64,000 nucleotides of DNA from Acidobacteriaceae bacterium. Its GTDB lineage: Bacteria > Acidobacteriota > Terriglobia > Terriglobales > Acidobacteriaceae. The stretch is from NCBI GenBank assembly GCA_003132405.1, contig PKXQ01000148.1, forward strand, positions 1 to 64,000, in the 5' to 3' direction. The position numbers and the translations under genes were made by a program. The notes below the pieces were generated by a model. It made no database searches, was not told the DNA's origin, and worked only from the letters and a program-made list of their open reading frames with translations. Every line of letters starts with the position of its first letter. Positions within the stretch are counted from its first letter, which is position 1. This document shows, one piece after another, positions 1 to 8,648 of this stretch.

Positions 1-1
1 A

Positions 2-595
2 TCCCATCTGATTACGTCAGTCTGCTATATCCTTCTCAAGGCTATGGAACTCTTGGTTGGACGATTGGTGCCGCCATTCTATGAGGCTGCGGCCAGCGCA
101 TTCGAACGGCGGGGGTTGCGCTACGCTCCCGAATGGCACACTTGCGCGGAGAACATTGCAAGGATTGACATATTCAATCTGGCTTCCGTAAACGAATTTC
201 TCGGGTACGCCACGCGTCTTGAGGGCCTGCTGGATGGTGCTAGCCGGATTCAGGGGAAGAAATTCAAGCAATTGCCGTCATACGTGTATGACGTTTGGCT
301 CCCGTTCGATTTCGAGCCGACGGCACAGCCGGAGATTTCAGATGGACATTGGCCGGTACCACTACTCAGCAGCTCTCGTCTGCTAATTGAGTTGGATGAA
401 ATTCAACGGCTCTCTGATCTTGACTTCAGTAAAGAACCGAGTGGCTATGAGCTAATGCGAAGCAACCCGAAAGAGTTTTACAGATCGAAAATCACGGTCG
501 ACAATACGACACTAATGCGGTGGATTTGGAGAAGACTTCATGATGCTGCTGAACTGTCCATCGCAAACTCCGTGCCAATGCTGGCCGCAGAGTGA
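2..595 (+). CDS. Hypothetical protein, probably 5'-partial
   Basis: I do not recognise this protein. An ATG at 44 gives 183 residues, but the same frame is open back to base 2 with no stop, so the gene may begin before the window. The product is soluble-looking with no signal peptide or membrane segment. It is rich in aromatic and acidic residues (for example VYDVWLPFDFEP in the middle and LMRWIWRRLHDAAEL near the C terminus) and has no motif I can assign. A strong hairpin without a long T-run follows at 630-649. The next gene is also unrecognised, so context gives no function. Confidence is in the reading frame, not in a role. Confidence 0.55.
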   Translation, partial: SHLITSVCYILLKAMELLVGRLVPPFYEAAASAFERRGLRYAPEWHTCAENIARIDIFNLASVNEFLGYATRLEGLLDGASRIQGKKFKQLPSYVYDVWLPFDFEPTAQPEISDGHWPVPLLSSSRLLIELDEIQRLSDLDFSKEPSGYELMRSNPKEFYRSKITVDNTTLMRWIWRRLHDAAELSIANSVPMLAAE

Positions 596-629
596 TATTG
601 CCCGACTACAGCGCCATTCGGGTCAATGA

Positions 630-649
630 GCGCTAACGCCTGTTAGCGC
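630..649. terminator. Perfect 8-bp hairpin after the first gene
   Basis: GCGCTAAC and GTTAGCGC form a perfect 8-bp stem around a 4-base loop (gcct). It lies 35 bases after the stop at 595 and before the next gene. No T-tract follows, so it may be a weak terminator or a small repeat. Confidence 0.4.
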
Positions 650-685
650 CAGTCGAACAGGTTCGTGCTACGCTGGTTGCGCTTT

Positions 686-988
686 ATGAGACGCCTAACT
701 CAACTCAGACTTACCGACTGGGCCGTACGTACGCTGGTTGTGCTGACATTCTTTGCGTGCTTTCTTTCACCGGGCCGATGGATGTTCTCGTTGTTGCTTT
801 TCTGCTTCGGTGCAGTCGGTCTGTGGGCACTCCTATACCCGGAGGGTATTCTAGGATGGGTCAAGACTGCCCATCCCGAGCTTGATGTAAATGACAGTTC
901 GATTTGGTGGGTACCACGCTTGATTGGGGCATTCTTCCTTTTCTTCGTTCCAGTGCTGGCACTCGCATTTCGCGCTAGCTGGCGATAA
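686..988 (+). CDS. Small membrane protein, unknown function
   Basis: About 100 residues with two clear hydrophobic stretches: one near residues 16-50 (VLTFFACFLSP, FSLLLFCFGAVGLWALL) and one at the C terminus (LIGAFFLFFVPVLALAF). It is probably an inner-membrane protein with two to three segments. No conserved motif is recognised. A GTG at 665 would add seven residues; the ATG at 686 is used here, with no good ribosome site for either. It has no clear link to the ABC ATPase that follows. Confidence 0.5.
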   Translation: MRRLTQLRLTDWAVRTLVVLTFFACFLSPGRWMFSLLLFCFGAVGLWALLYPEGILGWVKTAHPELDVNDSSIWWVPRLIGAFFLFFVPVLALAFRASWR

Positions 989-1085
989 ATCCCGTTTACA
1001 CTCACAACCCCGAGGCCGGCTCGCTACTGGGTGGTTTGCAGGCCACTCGGACACGTAGCGCTTGAGCATAGCGCCATCTCGTGCC

Positions 1086-1865
1086 ATGCTGATAGGCATG
1101 GCTCCCGCGGAAACGCTGTCTCCCTACATCCAGTTCAAGGACGTCAACAAGGCGTTTGGCGATCGGGTCATTCTCAAGGACGTCAACTTTGACGTGCTGC
1201 CTGGGGAGATGGTGTGCATTCTGGGCCGCAGCGGCGTTGGAAAATCGGTGGCGCTGCATAACATCATGGGCTTCCTAAAGCCCGATTCCGGACGGGTTAT
1301 TGTCGCCGGCCAAGACATTACCGACTATAACGAAGTGCAACTCGAAGATATTCGCAAGAAAGTCACGATGGTGTTTCAGAATGGCGCTCTGTTCGATTCG
1401 TTGAGCGTTGGCGAAAATGTCGCCTTTCCGCTGCGCGAAAAGCGGCAACTCTCGGAAGATCAGATTCTTCAAGTGGTGGATGGACTGCTTGAAATGGTTG
1501 GAGTGAAAGAGATGCGCGATCTGCTGCCCTCCGACCTCTCGACCGGGATGAAACGCTCTGTCGCCATCGCGCGAGCGCTCGCCGCTCAGCCGGAGTGCGT
1601 GCTCTATGACGAGCCGACGACCATGGTCGATCCCATGATGGGGAATCTTCTGGGCGATCTCATCGCGCGGCTCAAGCTGCAATTGCACCTGACTTCGGTT
1701 GTAGTCACGCACGACATGCGTCTCGCCAAGAAGCTGGCCGACCGGATCGTGTTCCTCTATGAAGGGCGCGCGATATTTTTTGGCCCTTATAGGGATATGG
1801 AGAAATCGACAGAGCCGATCATTCACGAATTTCTGGAACTCGACGAGCTGAAGCTGGAAGCGTAA
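1086..1865 (+). CDS. MlaF-like ABC transporter ATP-binding protein
   Basis: An ABC ATPase of the MCE/Mla (Ttg2A, Mkl) type, which powers phospholipid movement between the membranes with an MlaE permease and an MlaD MCE protein. Visible motifs are Walker A GRSGVGKS near residues 47-54, a Q-loop (VFQNGALFDSLSV), the signature LSTGMKRSVAIARAL, Walker B CVLYDEPTT, and the switch His in VVVTHD. FQNGALFDSL and a modified signature are typical of MlaF rather than of nutrient importers. No permease or MCE gene is next to it; a complete mlaEFD set lies at 54-57 kb. Possible starts are TTG 1062, ATG 1086 and ATG 1098, none with a strong ribosome site. Confidence 0.85.
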   Translation: MLIGMAPAETLSPYIQFKDVNKAFGDRVILKDVNFDVLPGEMVCILGRSGVGKSVALHNIMGFLKPDSGRVIVAGQDITDYNEVQLEDIRKKVTMVFQNGALFDSLSVGENVAFPLREKRQLSEDQILQVVDGLLEMVGVKEMRDLLPSDLSTGMKRSVAIARALAAQPECVLYDEPTTMVDPMMGNLLGDLIARLKLQLHLTSVVVTHDMRLAKKLADRIVFLYEGRAIFFGPYRDMEKSTEPIIHEFLELDELKLEA

Positions 1866-1926
1866 GAGGTTGGCACGGCCGTCGGGCGACGCGATTCCTG
1901 GTCTACGGAAGTCTACGGAGAAAGTT

Positions 1927-2346
1927 ATGCCGCTGGTCAGAATTGATTTGCTCGAAGGAAAAACGCCGGAGTATCACGCCCAGATTGGGCAGGTTGTTTA
2001 TCGTGCGATGATCGAGACGCTGAACGTTCCGAAGGATGACTGCTTTCAGATTATCGCCGAACATTCTACGACCAACCTGATTTTCGACCGCGATTATCTT
2101 GGCATCCATCGCTCGGACGATTGCGTGTTTCTGCAGATCACGCTTAATAGCGGGCGGACTGTCGAAATGAAACAGCGCTTCTACAAGGCCGTTGCTGATG
2201 GATTGCACGAGGCTTTGAAGCTGCGGAAGGAAGACGTTTTTATCGGCCTGGTCGAGGTGCAAAAAGAGAATTGGTCGTTTGGCAATGGCGAGGCGCAGTA
2301 TGCCGACGCGGCTAAAACCCCTGCTCCACCAGTTCCTCCACGGTGA
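1927..2346 (+). CDS. Tautomerase family protein
   Basis: A 139-residue protein beginning Met-Pro-Leu-Val. The Pro after the initiator Met is the catalytic base in the tautomerase superfamily once Met is removed, so the ATG at 1927 is preferred over an in-frame TTG at 1870. A purine-rich cggagaaag lies just upstream. The sequence (VRIDLLEGKTPEYHAQIGQ, DDCFQIIAEH, RDDCVFLQITLNSGR-like core, then FIGLVEVQKENWSFGNG) fits the longer Tautomerase_2 proteins that act on keto-enol substrates; the substrate is unknown. Its last 35 bases overlap the 3' end of ribE on the other strand. Confidence 0.8.
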   Translation: MPLVRIDLLEGKTPEYHAQIGQVVYRAMIETLNVPKDDCFQIIAEHSTTNLIFDRDYLGIHRSDDCVFLQITLNSGRTVEMKQRFYKAVADGLHEALKLRKEDVFIGLVEVQKENWSFGNGEAQYADAAKTPAPPVPPR

Positions 2347-2956
2347 GCGCTGTCTGCGCGGGTGCGCCCTTCATCATCTTCTCGACATACTTCGCGATCA
2401 GGTCGGCTTCGAGGTTTACGGGATCGCCCGGTTTCAGCGATCCGAGGTTGGTCATTTCGACCGTGTGAGGGATGATGGCGATGGTGCCGCGATTGCCTTC
2501 GAGTTTGGCGACGGTCAGGCTAATCCCTTCAATGCAAATCGATCCTTTGAAGACAGTGTACTTTTCAATTTCGGCTGGGATTTCGATATGGAGCCACCAG
2601 TTTTCGGAGTTTTGGATTCGCTCTAGCTCGATTAGCTTGCCTACTCCATCGACGTGGCCTTGAACGATGTGGCCGCCGAAACGGCCGTCGGCTTTCATGG
2701 GCAACTCGAGGTTGACGAGGGCGCCTTCGCGCATGCGTGAAAATGAGGTGCGAGTCCACGTTTCGGGCGCAAGGTCGGCGCAGAATGATTTTGCTTTGAT
2801 GTCGAGCGCGGTGAGGCACACGCCACTTACTGCGACACTGTGGCCGGTGGCTAATTCTCTTGGAGCTTGCGCGGCTTCGACGGTGATGCGGCGATTCTCG
2901 CCTCGTTGCTGGATCTTTGCCACCTTGCCTACTTCTTCGACGATTCCGGTGAACAT
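2312..2956 (-). CDS. ribE: Riboflavin synthase, alpha subunit
   Basis: Catalyses the dismutation of two 6,7-dimethyl-8-ribityllumazine molecules to riboflavin and the pyrimidinedione, the last step of riboflavin synthesis. At 214 residues it has the usual length and shows the internal duplication of the family: MFTGIVEEVGKV at the N terminus and a second lumazine-binding repeat starting GGHIVQGHVDGVGKL near residue 95, each followed by the SVAVSGVCLT / GSICIEGISLTV type core. It is transcribed in the order ftsY, ribD, ribE, with a palindromic repeat in the ribD-ribE gap. Its 3' end overlaps the convergent tautomerase gene. Confidence 0.96.
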   Translation of the reverse strand: MFTGIVEEVGKVAKIQQRGENRRITVEAAQAPRELATGHSVAVSGVCLTALDIKAKSFCADLAPETWTRTSFSRMREGALVNLELPMKADGRFGGHIVQGHVDGVGKLIELERIQNSENWWLHIEIPAEIEKYTVFKGSICIEGISLTVAKLEGNRGTIAIIPHTVEMTNLGSLKPGDPVNLEADLIAKYVEKMMKGAPAQTALTVEELVEQGF

Positions 2957-2998
2957 GGGCGGACTCCTAATCTAGGTTCAAGTCAACAAATCTGATTG

Positions 2999-3082
2999 TG
3001 ATTCTGAGCGAAGCGGCAGGCTTGTATATTGCGGCGCTTCCAGCAAAATGCATGGGTCTTTCGCTTCGCTCAAGATGACAAC
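2999..3082. repeat. REP-like palindromic intergenic repeat (family A, full copy)
   Basis: The left arm ctgagcgaagcg near 3004-3015 is inverted by cgcttcgctcaag near 3062-3074, with the phrase atgcatgggtctttcgc inside the right arm. The same right-arm phrase recurs at 10347-10388 and a degenerate copy lies at 15785-15812. This looks like a dispersed extragenic palindrome. Confidence 0.65.
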
Positions 3083-3108
3083 AACAGAGTAGAAGGTTGC
3101 AACTGCTA

Positions 3109-4260
3109 CTACACATAGGGATCGCGCAAATAACCTTCCAGCGCAAAGTCTTCACCGAAGCGATGCAATTCGTAGCGCTGCACGCACTGCGGCCTGCCGC
3201 GTAGGGCTTCATCGGCGATGAAGGGGACTGCGCCTTGGCCAAAAATCTTGGGAGCGTAATAGAGAAAGACTTTGTCGACTTCTCCCGAGGCCAGCGCCGC
3301 GCCGTTTACGAGCGCTCCACCTTCGATCAGCAGACTGGTAATTTCGAGTTCTCCTAAACTTTGGATGATGGCCGCGAAGTCGGGGCGGCCGTCGGCAGTC
3401 GCCGCTATCTGTCTTACTCGAATGCCTTTTTCTTCGAGCGCCTGTCTCACGGCTTCTTCTGCCGTTGAGTAGAGCACTAGAACGTCGTTATCGGCGGTTT
3501 GAATCAGGCGCGAGGTTGGCGGAATGCGCAGGTAGGAATCGAGGATGACGCGCAGCAATTTGCGACGGCGGGGCAGGCCGCTGCGGTCGGTGAGCAGCGG
3601 ATCGTCGGCCATCACGGTGCCCACGCCAGCTAAGATTGCGTCGCTCTGATGGCGGAGTGTTTGTACATGCGCCCGCGCCACTTCACCGGTTATCCAATGG
3701 TATCCGCTGCGCGCGCCTTCGGATGTCGGCGTGGCTGCCCCAGGCTCGGAGCCGGGTTTGGTGGCGTCGGCGATTTTTCCATCGAGCGTCATCGCCGATT
3801 TCAACGTGACCAGCGGCTTGCCGCGGCGAATGTATTTGGCAAAACTTTCGTTCAGTTTTTTGGCTTCCGCCGCGAACATGCCAAGCTCGATTTTGATTCC
3901 GGCGGCGCGAAGCATCGCAAATCCTTGCCCGGCGACTCTTGGATTGGGATCTTCTATGGAGCAGACGACGCGGCTGATTCCGGCGGCGATCACGGCGTCT
4001 GCGCAGGGCGGAGTGCGGCCCTGATGCGAGCAGGGCTCAAGGTTGAGGTAAAGCGTGCCGCCACGTGCGAACTGGTCCGCTTGCTCCAGCACGAGAACCT
4101 CGGCGTGTTTTATGCCGTCGTAGGTGTGGGTGCCGGCTCCGACTTCGCGGCCTGATGCGTCGAGCACGATGGCGCCTACGGCAGGGTTGGGCGACACGAG
4201 TCCAACGCCTGCTCGCGCCAGGTCGAGCGCCTTCCGCATGTGTTGTTCGTCGAGGGTCAT
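3109..4260 (-). CDS. ribD: Bifunctional riboflavin biosynthesis deaminase/reductase
   Basis: Deaminates 2,5-diamino-6-ribosylamino-pyrimidinone phosphate and then reduces the ribosyl side chain. The N-terminal cytidine-deaminase-like domain (about residues 1-145) carries the zinc site: HAEVLVLEQA near residue 51, and PCSHQGRTPPC near residues 77-87. The C-terminal reductase domain (about 175-383) shows KSAMTLDGKIA, SDAILAGVGTVMADDPLLT and LLIEGGALVNGA, as in RibD/RibG. Length (383) is normal for the fused enzyme. It lies between ftsY and ribE on the same strand. A 10-bp inverted repeat fills the gap to ftsY, and no FMN riboswitch is apparent upstream. Confidence 0.97.
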   Translation of the reverse strand: MTLDEQHMRKALDLARAGVGLVSPNPAVGAIVLDASGREVGAGTHTYDGIKHAEVLVLEQADQFARGGTLYLNLEPCSHQGRTPPCADAVIAAGISRVVCSIEDPNPRVAGQGFAMLRAAGIKIELGMFAAEAKKLNESFAKYIRRGKPLVTLKSAMTLDGKIADATKPGSEPGAATPTSEGARSGYHWITGEVARAHVQTLRHQSDAILAGVGTVMADDPLLTDRSGLPRRRKLLRVILDSYLRIPPTSRLIQTADNDVLVLYSTAEEAVRQALEEKGIRVRQIAATADGRPDFAAIIQSLGELEITSLLIEGGALVNGAALASGEVDKVFLYYAPKIFGQGAVPFIADEALRGRPQCVQRYELHRFGEDFALEGYLRDPYV

Positions 4261-4267
4261 TTGGCAG

Positions 4268-4314
4268 AGCTTTTGGCCATTAGCTATTAGCCTTTTAGCT
4301 AAGAGCCAAAAGCT
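4268..4314. repeat. Palindromic intergenic repeat (10-bp perfect arms)
   Basis: AGCTTTTGGC at 4268-4277 is perfectly inverted as GCCAAAAGCT at 4305-4314, around an inner stretch built from TAGCTA-like words. It fills most of the ftsY-ribD gap. It could act as a hairpin in the mRNA, but its wording suggests a dispersed repeat family. Confidence 0.6.
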
Positions 4315-4326
4315 AAGAGCCGCACT

Positions 4327-5283
4327 TCACGCAAACAGCGACTCTACAAAATCTTTCGCATCAAACGGCAACAGATCGCCTACTTTTTCTCCGACGCCCA
4401 CATAGCGCACCGGTAATCCCAGTTCGCGCGAAATTGCGACTACTACGCCGCCTTTGGCGGTGCCATCGAGTTTGGTTAGCACGATGCCGGTGACTCCGGA
4501 GGACTGCGTGAACTGCCGTGCTTGTTGCAATCCATTTTGGCCGGTGGTGGCGTCCATTACCAGTAAGGTTTCGTGCGGAGCGCCTGGAACGATGCGCTGG
4601 GCGGTGCGTTTCATCTTTTCGAGTTCTAGCATCAGGTTCTGTTTGGTGTGCAGGCGTCCGGCGGTATCGACAATCACGTAATCAGTCTTGCGCGAGGTTG
4701 CCGATTGCAGCGCGTCGAACAAGACGGCGGAGGGATCGCCTCCTGGCTTCGTCTTGATCACTTCCGTTCCCGTGCGCTGTCCCCAGATCTCTAGTTGCTC
4801 GATGGCCGCGGCGCGGAAGGTGTCTGCCGCGCACATCAGAACGGTTTTGCCCTGGGCTCGAAAGACCTGCGCCAATTTCCCTATGGTGGTTGTTTTGCCC
4901 GCGCCGTTCACGCCGACCACCATGATTACTTCGGGCGTGCCATCCACTTTGGTTACAGGCGGGGACGCGGTCGAGGTGAGAATGGCTATCAGTTCTTCTT
5001 TCAGCAGCCGCTTGAGTTCATTCACATCTTTGATCTGCTTGCGATCGGCCTTATCACGGAGTTTCTCCAGGACTTCATGAGTCGTTGTGGTGCCGAGGTC
5101 GGCGCCGATCAGAGTGGCTTCGAGATCGTCGAGGGTGGAGCGGTCGATTTCTTTGCCGATGGAGACGACGTCTTCGATGCGTTCGGCCAGATTCTCGCGG
5201 GTGCGCGAGACGGCCTCTTTCATGCGCTCAATAAAGCTGGGCTTCTGTACTTCGTCCAGGCTGCCAAACAGAGTTTGAATCAT
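4327..5283 (-). CDS. ftsY: Signal recognition particle receptor FtsY
   Basis: SRP-family GTPase that receives the SRP-ribosome complex at the inner membrane. The N domain (about residues 1-100, with [11 protein letters not shown]) precedes the G domain: [15 protein letters not shown] (G1), [15 protein letters not shown] (G2), [13 protein letters not shown] (G3), [10 protein letters not shown] (G4), and the closing [22 protein letters not shown]. At 318 residues it lacks the long acidic A domain of E. coli FtsY, as is common outside the gammaproteobacteria. It starts the ftsY-ribD-ribE strand run. The gap upstream holds an AT-rich repeat. Confidence 0.97.
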   Translation of the reverse strand: MIQTLFGSLDEVQKPSFIERMKEAVSRTRENLAERIEDVVSIGKEIDRSTLDDLEATLIGADLGTTTTHEVLEKLRDKADRKQIKDVNELKRLLKEELIAILTSTASPPVTKVDGTPEVIMVVGVNGAGKTTTIGKLAQVFRAQGKTVLMCAADTFRAAAIEQLEIWGQRTGTEVIKTKPGGDPSAVLFDALQSATSRKTDYVIVDTAGRLHTKQNLMLELEKMKRTAQRIVPGAPHETLLVMDATTGQNGLQQARQFTQSSGVTGIVLTKLDGTAKGGVVVAISRELGLPVRYVGVGEKVGDLLPFDAKDFVESLFA

Positions 5284-5364
5284 TCACAACGATTATAGGA
5301 GAAGCGAAGGAGGAATTTTAAAATTGTGCATTGGAATCGGTAATTGGAAGCTAAATTGATCGCG

Positions 5365-5405
5365 ATTTGAAATTACAAATCACAAATTACGCAGTTACAA
5401 ATTGT
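5365..5405. repeat. AT-rich aattacaaat-type intergenic repeat
   Basis: Several near copies of the word (a)aattacaaat(c/t) occur in 5366-5402, between ftsY and the HD-GYP gene. The same word occurs in a larger block at 21779-21897. It contrasts sharply with the GC-rich flanks. Confidence 0.55.
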
Positions 5406-7328
5406 TTATGTCCGGCTGATTTCGATGGTGAGAGGATCGATTGGTTGATGTGGCGCAGGAACGGATGCAGCGCGCAGATCGATCGGGATGGTTTGCGGGT
5501 TCTGCTTTTGAATGACAATTTCTCCGCGATAAAACACCGCCATAAGGGCGGTCACCGCCCTGGGGTCGAGGCGCGTGCCGGAAAGATTTTCGATGATGCG
5601 CAGAGCATCCACAGGATCATGGGCTTTCTGGTAAGGACGGTTGGTGGTCAAAGCGTCGAACGTGTCTCCGACAGCAATCACGCGCGCCAGGAGCGGGATC
5701 TGATCGCCCTTGAGGCCATACGGATATCCGCGGCCGTTAAGCGCTTCGTGATGCAGTTCGATGCCGGGCAGCATTTCGCGCAATTGCGGTACGGGCCGCA
5801 GAATGTTGGCGCCCTTGGTGGTGTGGGTCTTCATGATCTCGAATTCTTCGGGAGTAAGAGCGCCGGGTTTTTTCAGGATGCGATCTTCGATGCCGATTTT
5901 GCCGACGTCATGCAGTTGGGCGGAGATTCGGAGAACCTCAAGGAAATCGGGATCGAGGCCCATCTCGGTGGCGATCATCATCGAGTATTTCGTGACACGG
6001 TCGGAATGGCCCTTCGTATAAGGGTCCTTTTCGTCGACCGCGCCGGCCAACATTTGAATCGACCCCATGAAGAGGTTTTTATTTTCATCGGCGGCGCGCT
6101 TCAAGTCTTCAACGAACTGTTCCAGTTCGTCTGACATGGTGTTGAAGGTGTCGGCCAGTTCGCCAATCTCAGTGCGGGTTTTGAGATGTACGCGCTGGGA
6201 GAAATCACCGCGTGCAATGGCTCGACTGGATTGGGCCAGCACCTGCAAGGGACTGGTGATCCGCCGCGCCGAAAGAATACTGAGACCGACGCTTAGAAAA
6301 ACCGCAAGCCAAGCCAGCAGGCGCGCGGTGCGCTGCATCTCGTAGATGCCGCGATAGGCGTCTTCACGCGGCTTCTGCACCACGACGGCCCACTCCAGCG
6401 AAGTGACTGGGCTATAGGTGCCAAGCATCTCGGTCGTCTCTTTTCCGTCGTTGACGGTGAACTCGCGAGTCGCAGCCAGTTGCGCTTTCGAGCCCACATC
6501 GACGAAGCTGCGGACGATTTCGAAGTGGGTCATATCCTGCCCGGTCGCATACTGGGTGGTCGCACCGGCCACCAGCCGGCCCTGGCTATCGACGACGTAG
6601 GGCATGAGGCCGGTGAGGCTGACCTGTTGTAGGCGGCGGATGAGGTAATCCATATCGACAACGGATCCGATCATGCCGAGGAAACGGCCGTCGTACATGA
6701 TGGGCGAACTGACCAGCATGACGGTGCGCGCCGATTTTCCGCCGCCGACCATTAAGGGTTGCCCGCTATAAACGCGGCCCTCGCGGGAGGCTTGATAGGC
6801 TCGCTCCAATTCGCGCTGGAGGAAAGCGTCCGGTTCGATTCGCCCAGCCGATACGCCCTTGGCGTCGGCATTGAGCAGGGTGGCGTAGGCAATGTCGTTC
6901 GACGAGGAGACGAAATTTTCGAGCATGGCGCGGAGCTCAGGCGTGAGCAGTTTTTGCGCGCTCTTCTCGGAGATGGGATCGCCGCCGTCGCTCGGGTTGG
7001 CCAGCATCATGACCTGGACCGACGACGACAGATTGGCCAGCATCATGTGGAGCGCTTCCTGATGCTGCGAAATATCGTCAGCCAAAGAACGCGTGACCGT
7101 ATTCTGAAGCAGCATTTCGTTGGTTTTCAGACGCTCGCGATTCATGCTCTCGATCTGAACCGAGTAGAAATACATAGGAAGGACACTGATGGCCAGAAGC
7201 ACGCCAAGGATGACGTACAAGAGCGGAATGCGCGTGGGAATAGGAAGCTTCAAGGGCAAAAGACAGTCCTGCTGGGCCAAGTCTGGCGGGCCAAGTGCGG
7301 GGATGACATGGTCCGTCTCAGTAATCAT
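5406..7328 (-). CDS. Membrane sensor with HAMP and HD-GYP c-di-GMP phosphodiesterase domains
   Basis: A 640-residue signalling protein. A membrane segment near residues 35-55 (LLYVILGVLLAISVLPMYF) is followed by a large extracytoplasmic sensor of Cache type, a second segment near 335-357 (ARLLAWLAVFLSVGLSILSA), HAMP (RITSPLQVLAQSSRAIARGDF) and a C-terminal HD-GYP domain. HD-GYP hallmarks are HSDRVTKYSMMIA, LHDVGKIGI, HHEALNGRGYPYGL and VIAVGDTFDALTTNRPY. The family hydrolyses cyclic di-GMP, and the metal-binding His/Asp set and the GYP motif are present, so it is probably active. A PilZ protein, a possible c-di-GMP reader, is encoded at 31 kb. Confidence 0.92.
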   Translation of the reverse strand: MITETDHVIPALGPPDLAQQDCLLPLKLPIPTRIPLLYVILGVLLAISVLPMYFYSVQIESMNRERLKTNEMLLQNTVTRSLADDISQHQEALHMMLANLSSSVQVMMLANPSDGGDPISEKSAQKLLTPELRAMLENFVSSSNDIAYATLLNADAKGVSAGRIEPDAFLQRELERAYQASREGRVYSGQPLMVGGGKSARTVMLVSSPIMYDGRFLGMIGSVVDMDYLIRRLQQVSLTGLMPYVVDSQGRLVAGATTQYATGQDMTHFEIVRSFVDVGSKAQLAATREFTVNDGKETTEMLGTYSPVTSLEWAVVVQKPREDAYRGIYEMQRTARLLAWLAVFLSVGLSILSARRITSPLQVLAQSSRAIARGDFSQRVHLKTRTEIGELADTFNTMSDELEQFVEDLKRAADENKNLFMGSIQMLAGAVDEKDPYTKGHSDRVTKYSMMIATEMGLDPDFLEVLRISAQLHDVGKIGIEDRILKKPGALTPEEFEIMKTHTTKGANILRPVPQLREMLPGIELHHEALNGRGYPYGLKGDQIPLLARVIAVGDTFDALTTNRPYQKAHDPVDALRIIENLSGTRLDPRAVTALMAVFYRGEIVIQKQNPQTIPIDLRAASVPAPHQPIDPLTIEISRT

Positions 7329-7487
7329 TTTAGTTTGCTGGTGAGTGCTGGCCTCAGGTGCTTAAAGTACAGTCGACCGTTACCGAAGTACCCCGGGCAA
7401 GTAACCGATGCGCGTCGGAGGGATAGGACCGCCAGTAGAAAGAGGGATCTACAGGTTCGGGGTTAGGCGCATCCAATAAAGCCGGTT

Positions 7488-7493
7488 TATAAT
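7488..7493 (+). promoter_or_regulatory. Candidate -10 element TATAAT
   Basis: An exact TATAAT about 25 bases upstream of the ATG at 7518, with only a poor -35 (TTAGGC, 19-base spacing). It probably drives the secreted protein gene. Confidence 0.4.
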
Positions 7494-7517
7494 ACGCCAA
7501 CCGGTAAGGGGTGCGGC

Positions 7518-8534
7518 ATGTGGTCCCTTAAGATTCGCTCCGATTCTTCCAGGCTCCTTGCGTTCCTTCTCGCCGTCTCCTCACTTGCGCTTGCGGGGAA
7601 TGCTCCGGCTGCAAAGATTACGCCGAAGACACGCCAGGAAATCATTCATGCCTTCAGCGATGAACTGGTATTTATACGGACCAATTTCCCGATGGGGAAG
7701 TCAGGGCTGAAACTGAAGAACGGAACCACAACGCCTAACGGGCAGGAATTGCAGCAATTGATGGTGCTCTGGGGGCCGGCGGCGAAGCCGGGCGATCGCG
7801 CCCGCATCAGCGGAATAGTCATCAAAGACGATCACATCCATTTTGAGATTAATGGCGGCCCGGTGAAGTGGAAGTGGTACCAGCATGTTCATCTGGATGC
7901 GGGTGTAAGTGCGACGCCGATTACTCCAGGCGATCCTTCCGCTAACGCCCGCGGGTCATACGTCGATCTTTATTTCGACAAGTATGTGCCGGAAATAACC
8001 GGGCCGGAGCTGAAGCAGTTGCTGCGGCCGGTATTTGATTTCGACGCGAAGAGTGGGGCCGAGGCGTATCTGGAAACGGTTTCGCCGCAGATCAGAGATG
8101 CCATCAAGAATCACCATGTGCTGGTGGGAATGAATCATGACATGGTTCTCTATGCCAAGGGGCGCGCACCGCGGAAGGTGCGCGAGCGCGCCGACGATGT
8201 GGAATACGAAGAATGGATCTACGGCGAGCCGCCGCAGGACGTGGATTTTGTGCGCTTCGTCGGCGATGAAGTAGTGCGCGTCGAAACCATGAAAGTGGAC
8301 GGGCAAAAGATCGTGCGCGTCGACAAGGAAGTGGATCTTGGAACAACGGTGGCGAAGCAAACAGAGCGTCCGGCGAATGCGCCTACGTTGAGACGTCCGG
8401 GAGAGGATATGCCGCAGTCGAATCCCGCGAATCCTTCGACCATGCCGCCGGTGCCACCGCCGGCGCCGCCATCCGGGCCGGGTTCGGATCCGGGGCCGCA
8501 GATGGAAGTGGCGGCCGCGCCTGCGACGAACTAA
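7518..8534 (+). CDS. Secreted protein of unknown function with Pro-rich tail
   Basis: A 338-residue protein with an N-terminal signal peptide (LLAFLLAVSSLALAGNAPA, cleavage near residue 33). The middle (about 35-280) contains two similar halves around DELVFIRTNFPMG, ISGIVIKDDHIHFEINGGP, SYVDLYFDKYVPEITGPEL and DDVEYEEWIYGEPPQDVDF. I know this only as a conserved acidobacterial hypothetical. The last 60 residues are low-complexity Pro-rich (MPPVPPPAPPSGPG), suggesting an extended surface-exposed or wall-spanning tail. It stands alone between the HD-GYP gene and nadE, with a consensus -10 upstream. Confidence 0.8.
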   Translation: MWSLKIRSDSSRLLAFLLAVSSLALAGNAPAAKITPKTRQEIIHAFSDELVFIRTNFPMGKSGLKLKNGTTTPNGQELQQLMVLWGPAAKPGDRARISGIVIKDDHIHFEINGGPVKWKWYQHVHLDAGVSATPITPGDPSANARGSYVDLYFDKYVPEITGPELKQLLRPVFDFDAKSGAEAYLETVSPQIRDAIKNHHVLVGMNHDMVLYAKGRAPRKVRERADDVEYEEWIYGEPPQDVDFVRFVGDEVVRVETMKVDGQKIVRVDKEVDLGTTVAKQTERPANAPTLRRPGEDMPQSNPANPSTMPPVPPPAPPSGPGSDPGPQMEVAAAPATN

Positions 8535-8648
8535 GGTCTGGCGAAGCTAAAGTCTGGCGAAACTTTTACAATAATGCCGGCGGGTTTCACGACCGAAGTG
8601 AAGCTTCTGCTATCGACCTACCGCGCCTCGACCTTCTAAACTATAAGA

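Noticed and set aside
4261-4326. FMN riboswitch before ribD
   Set aside because: The gap contains only a palindromic repeat and none of the conserved RFN-element stretches.
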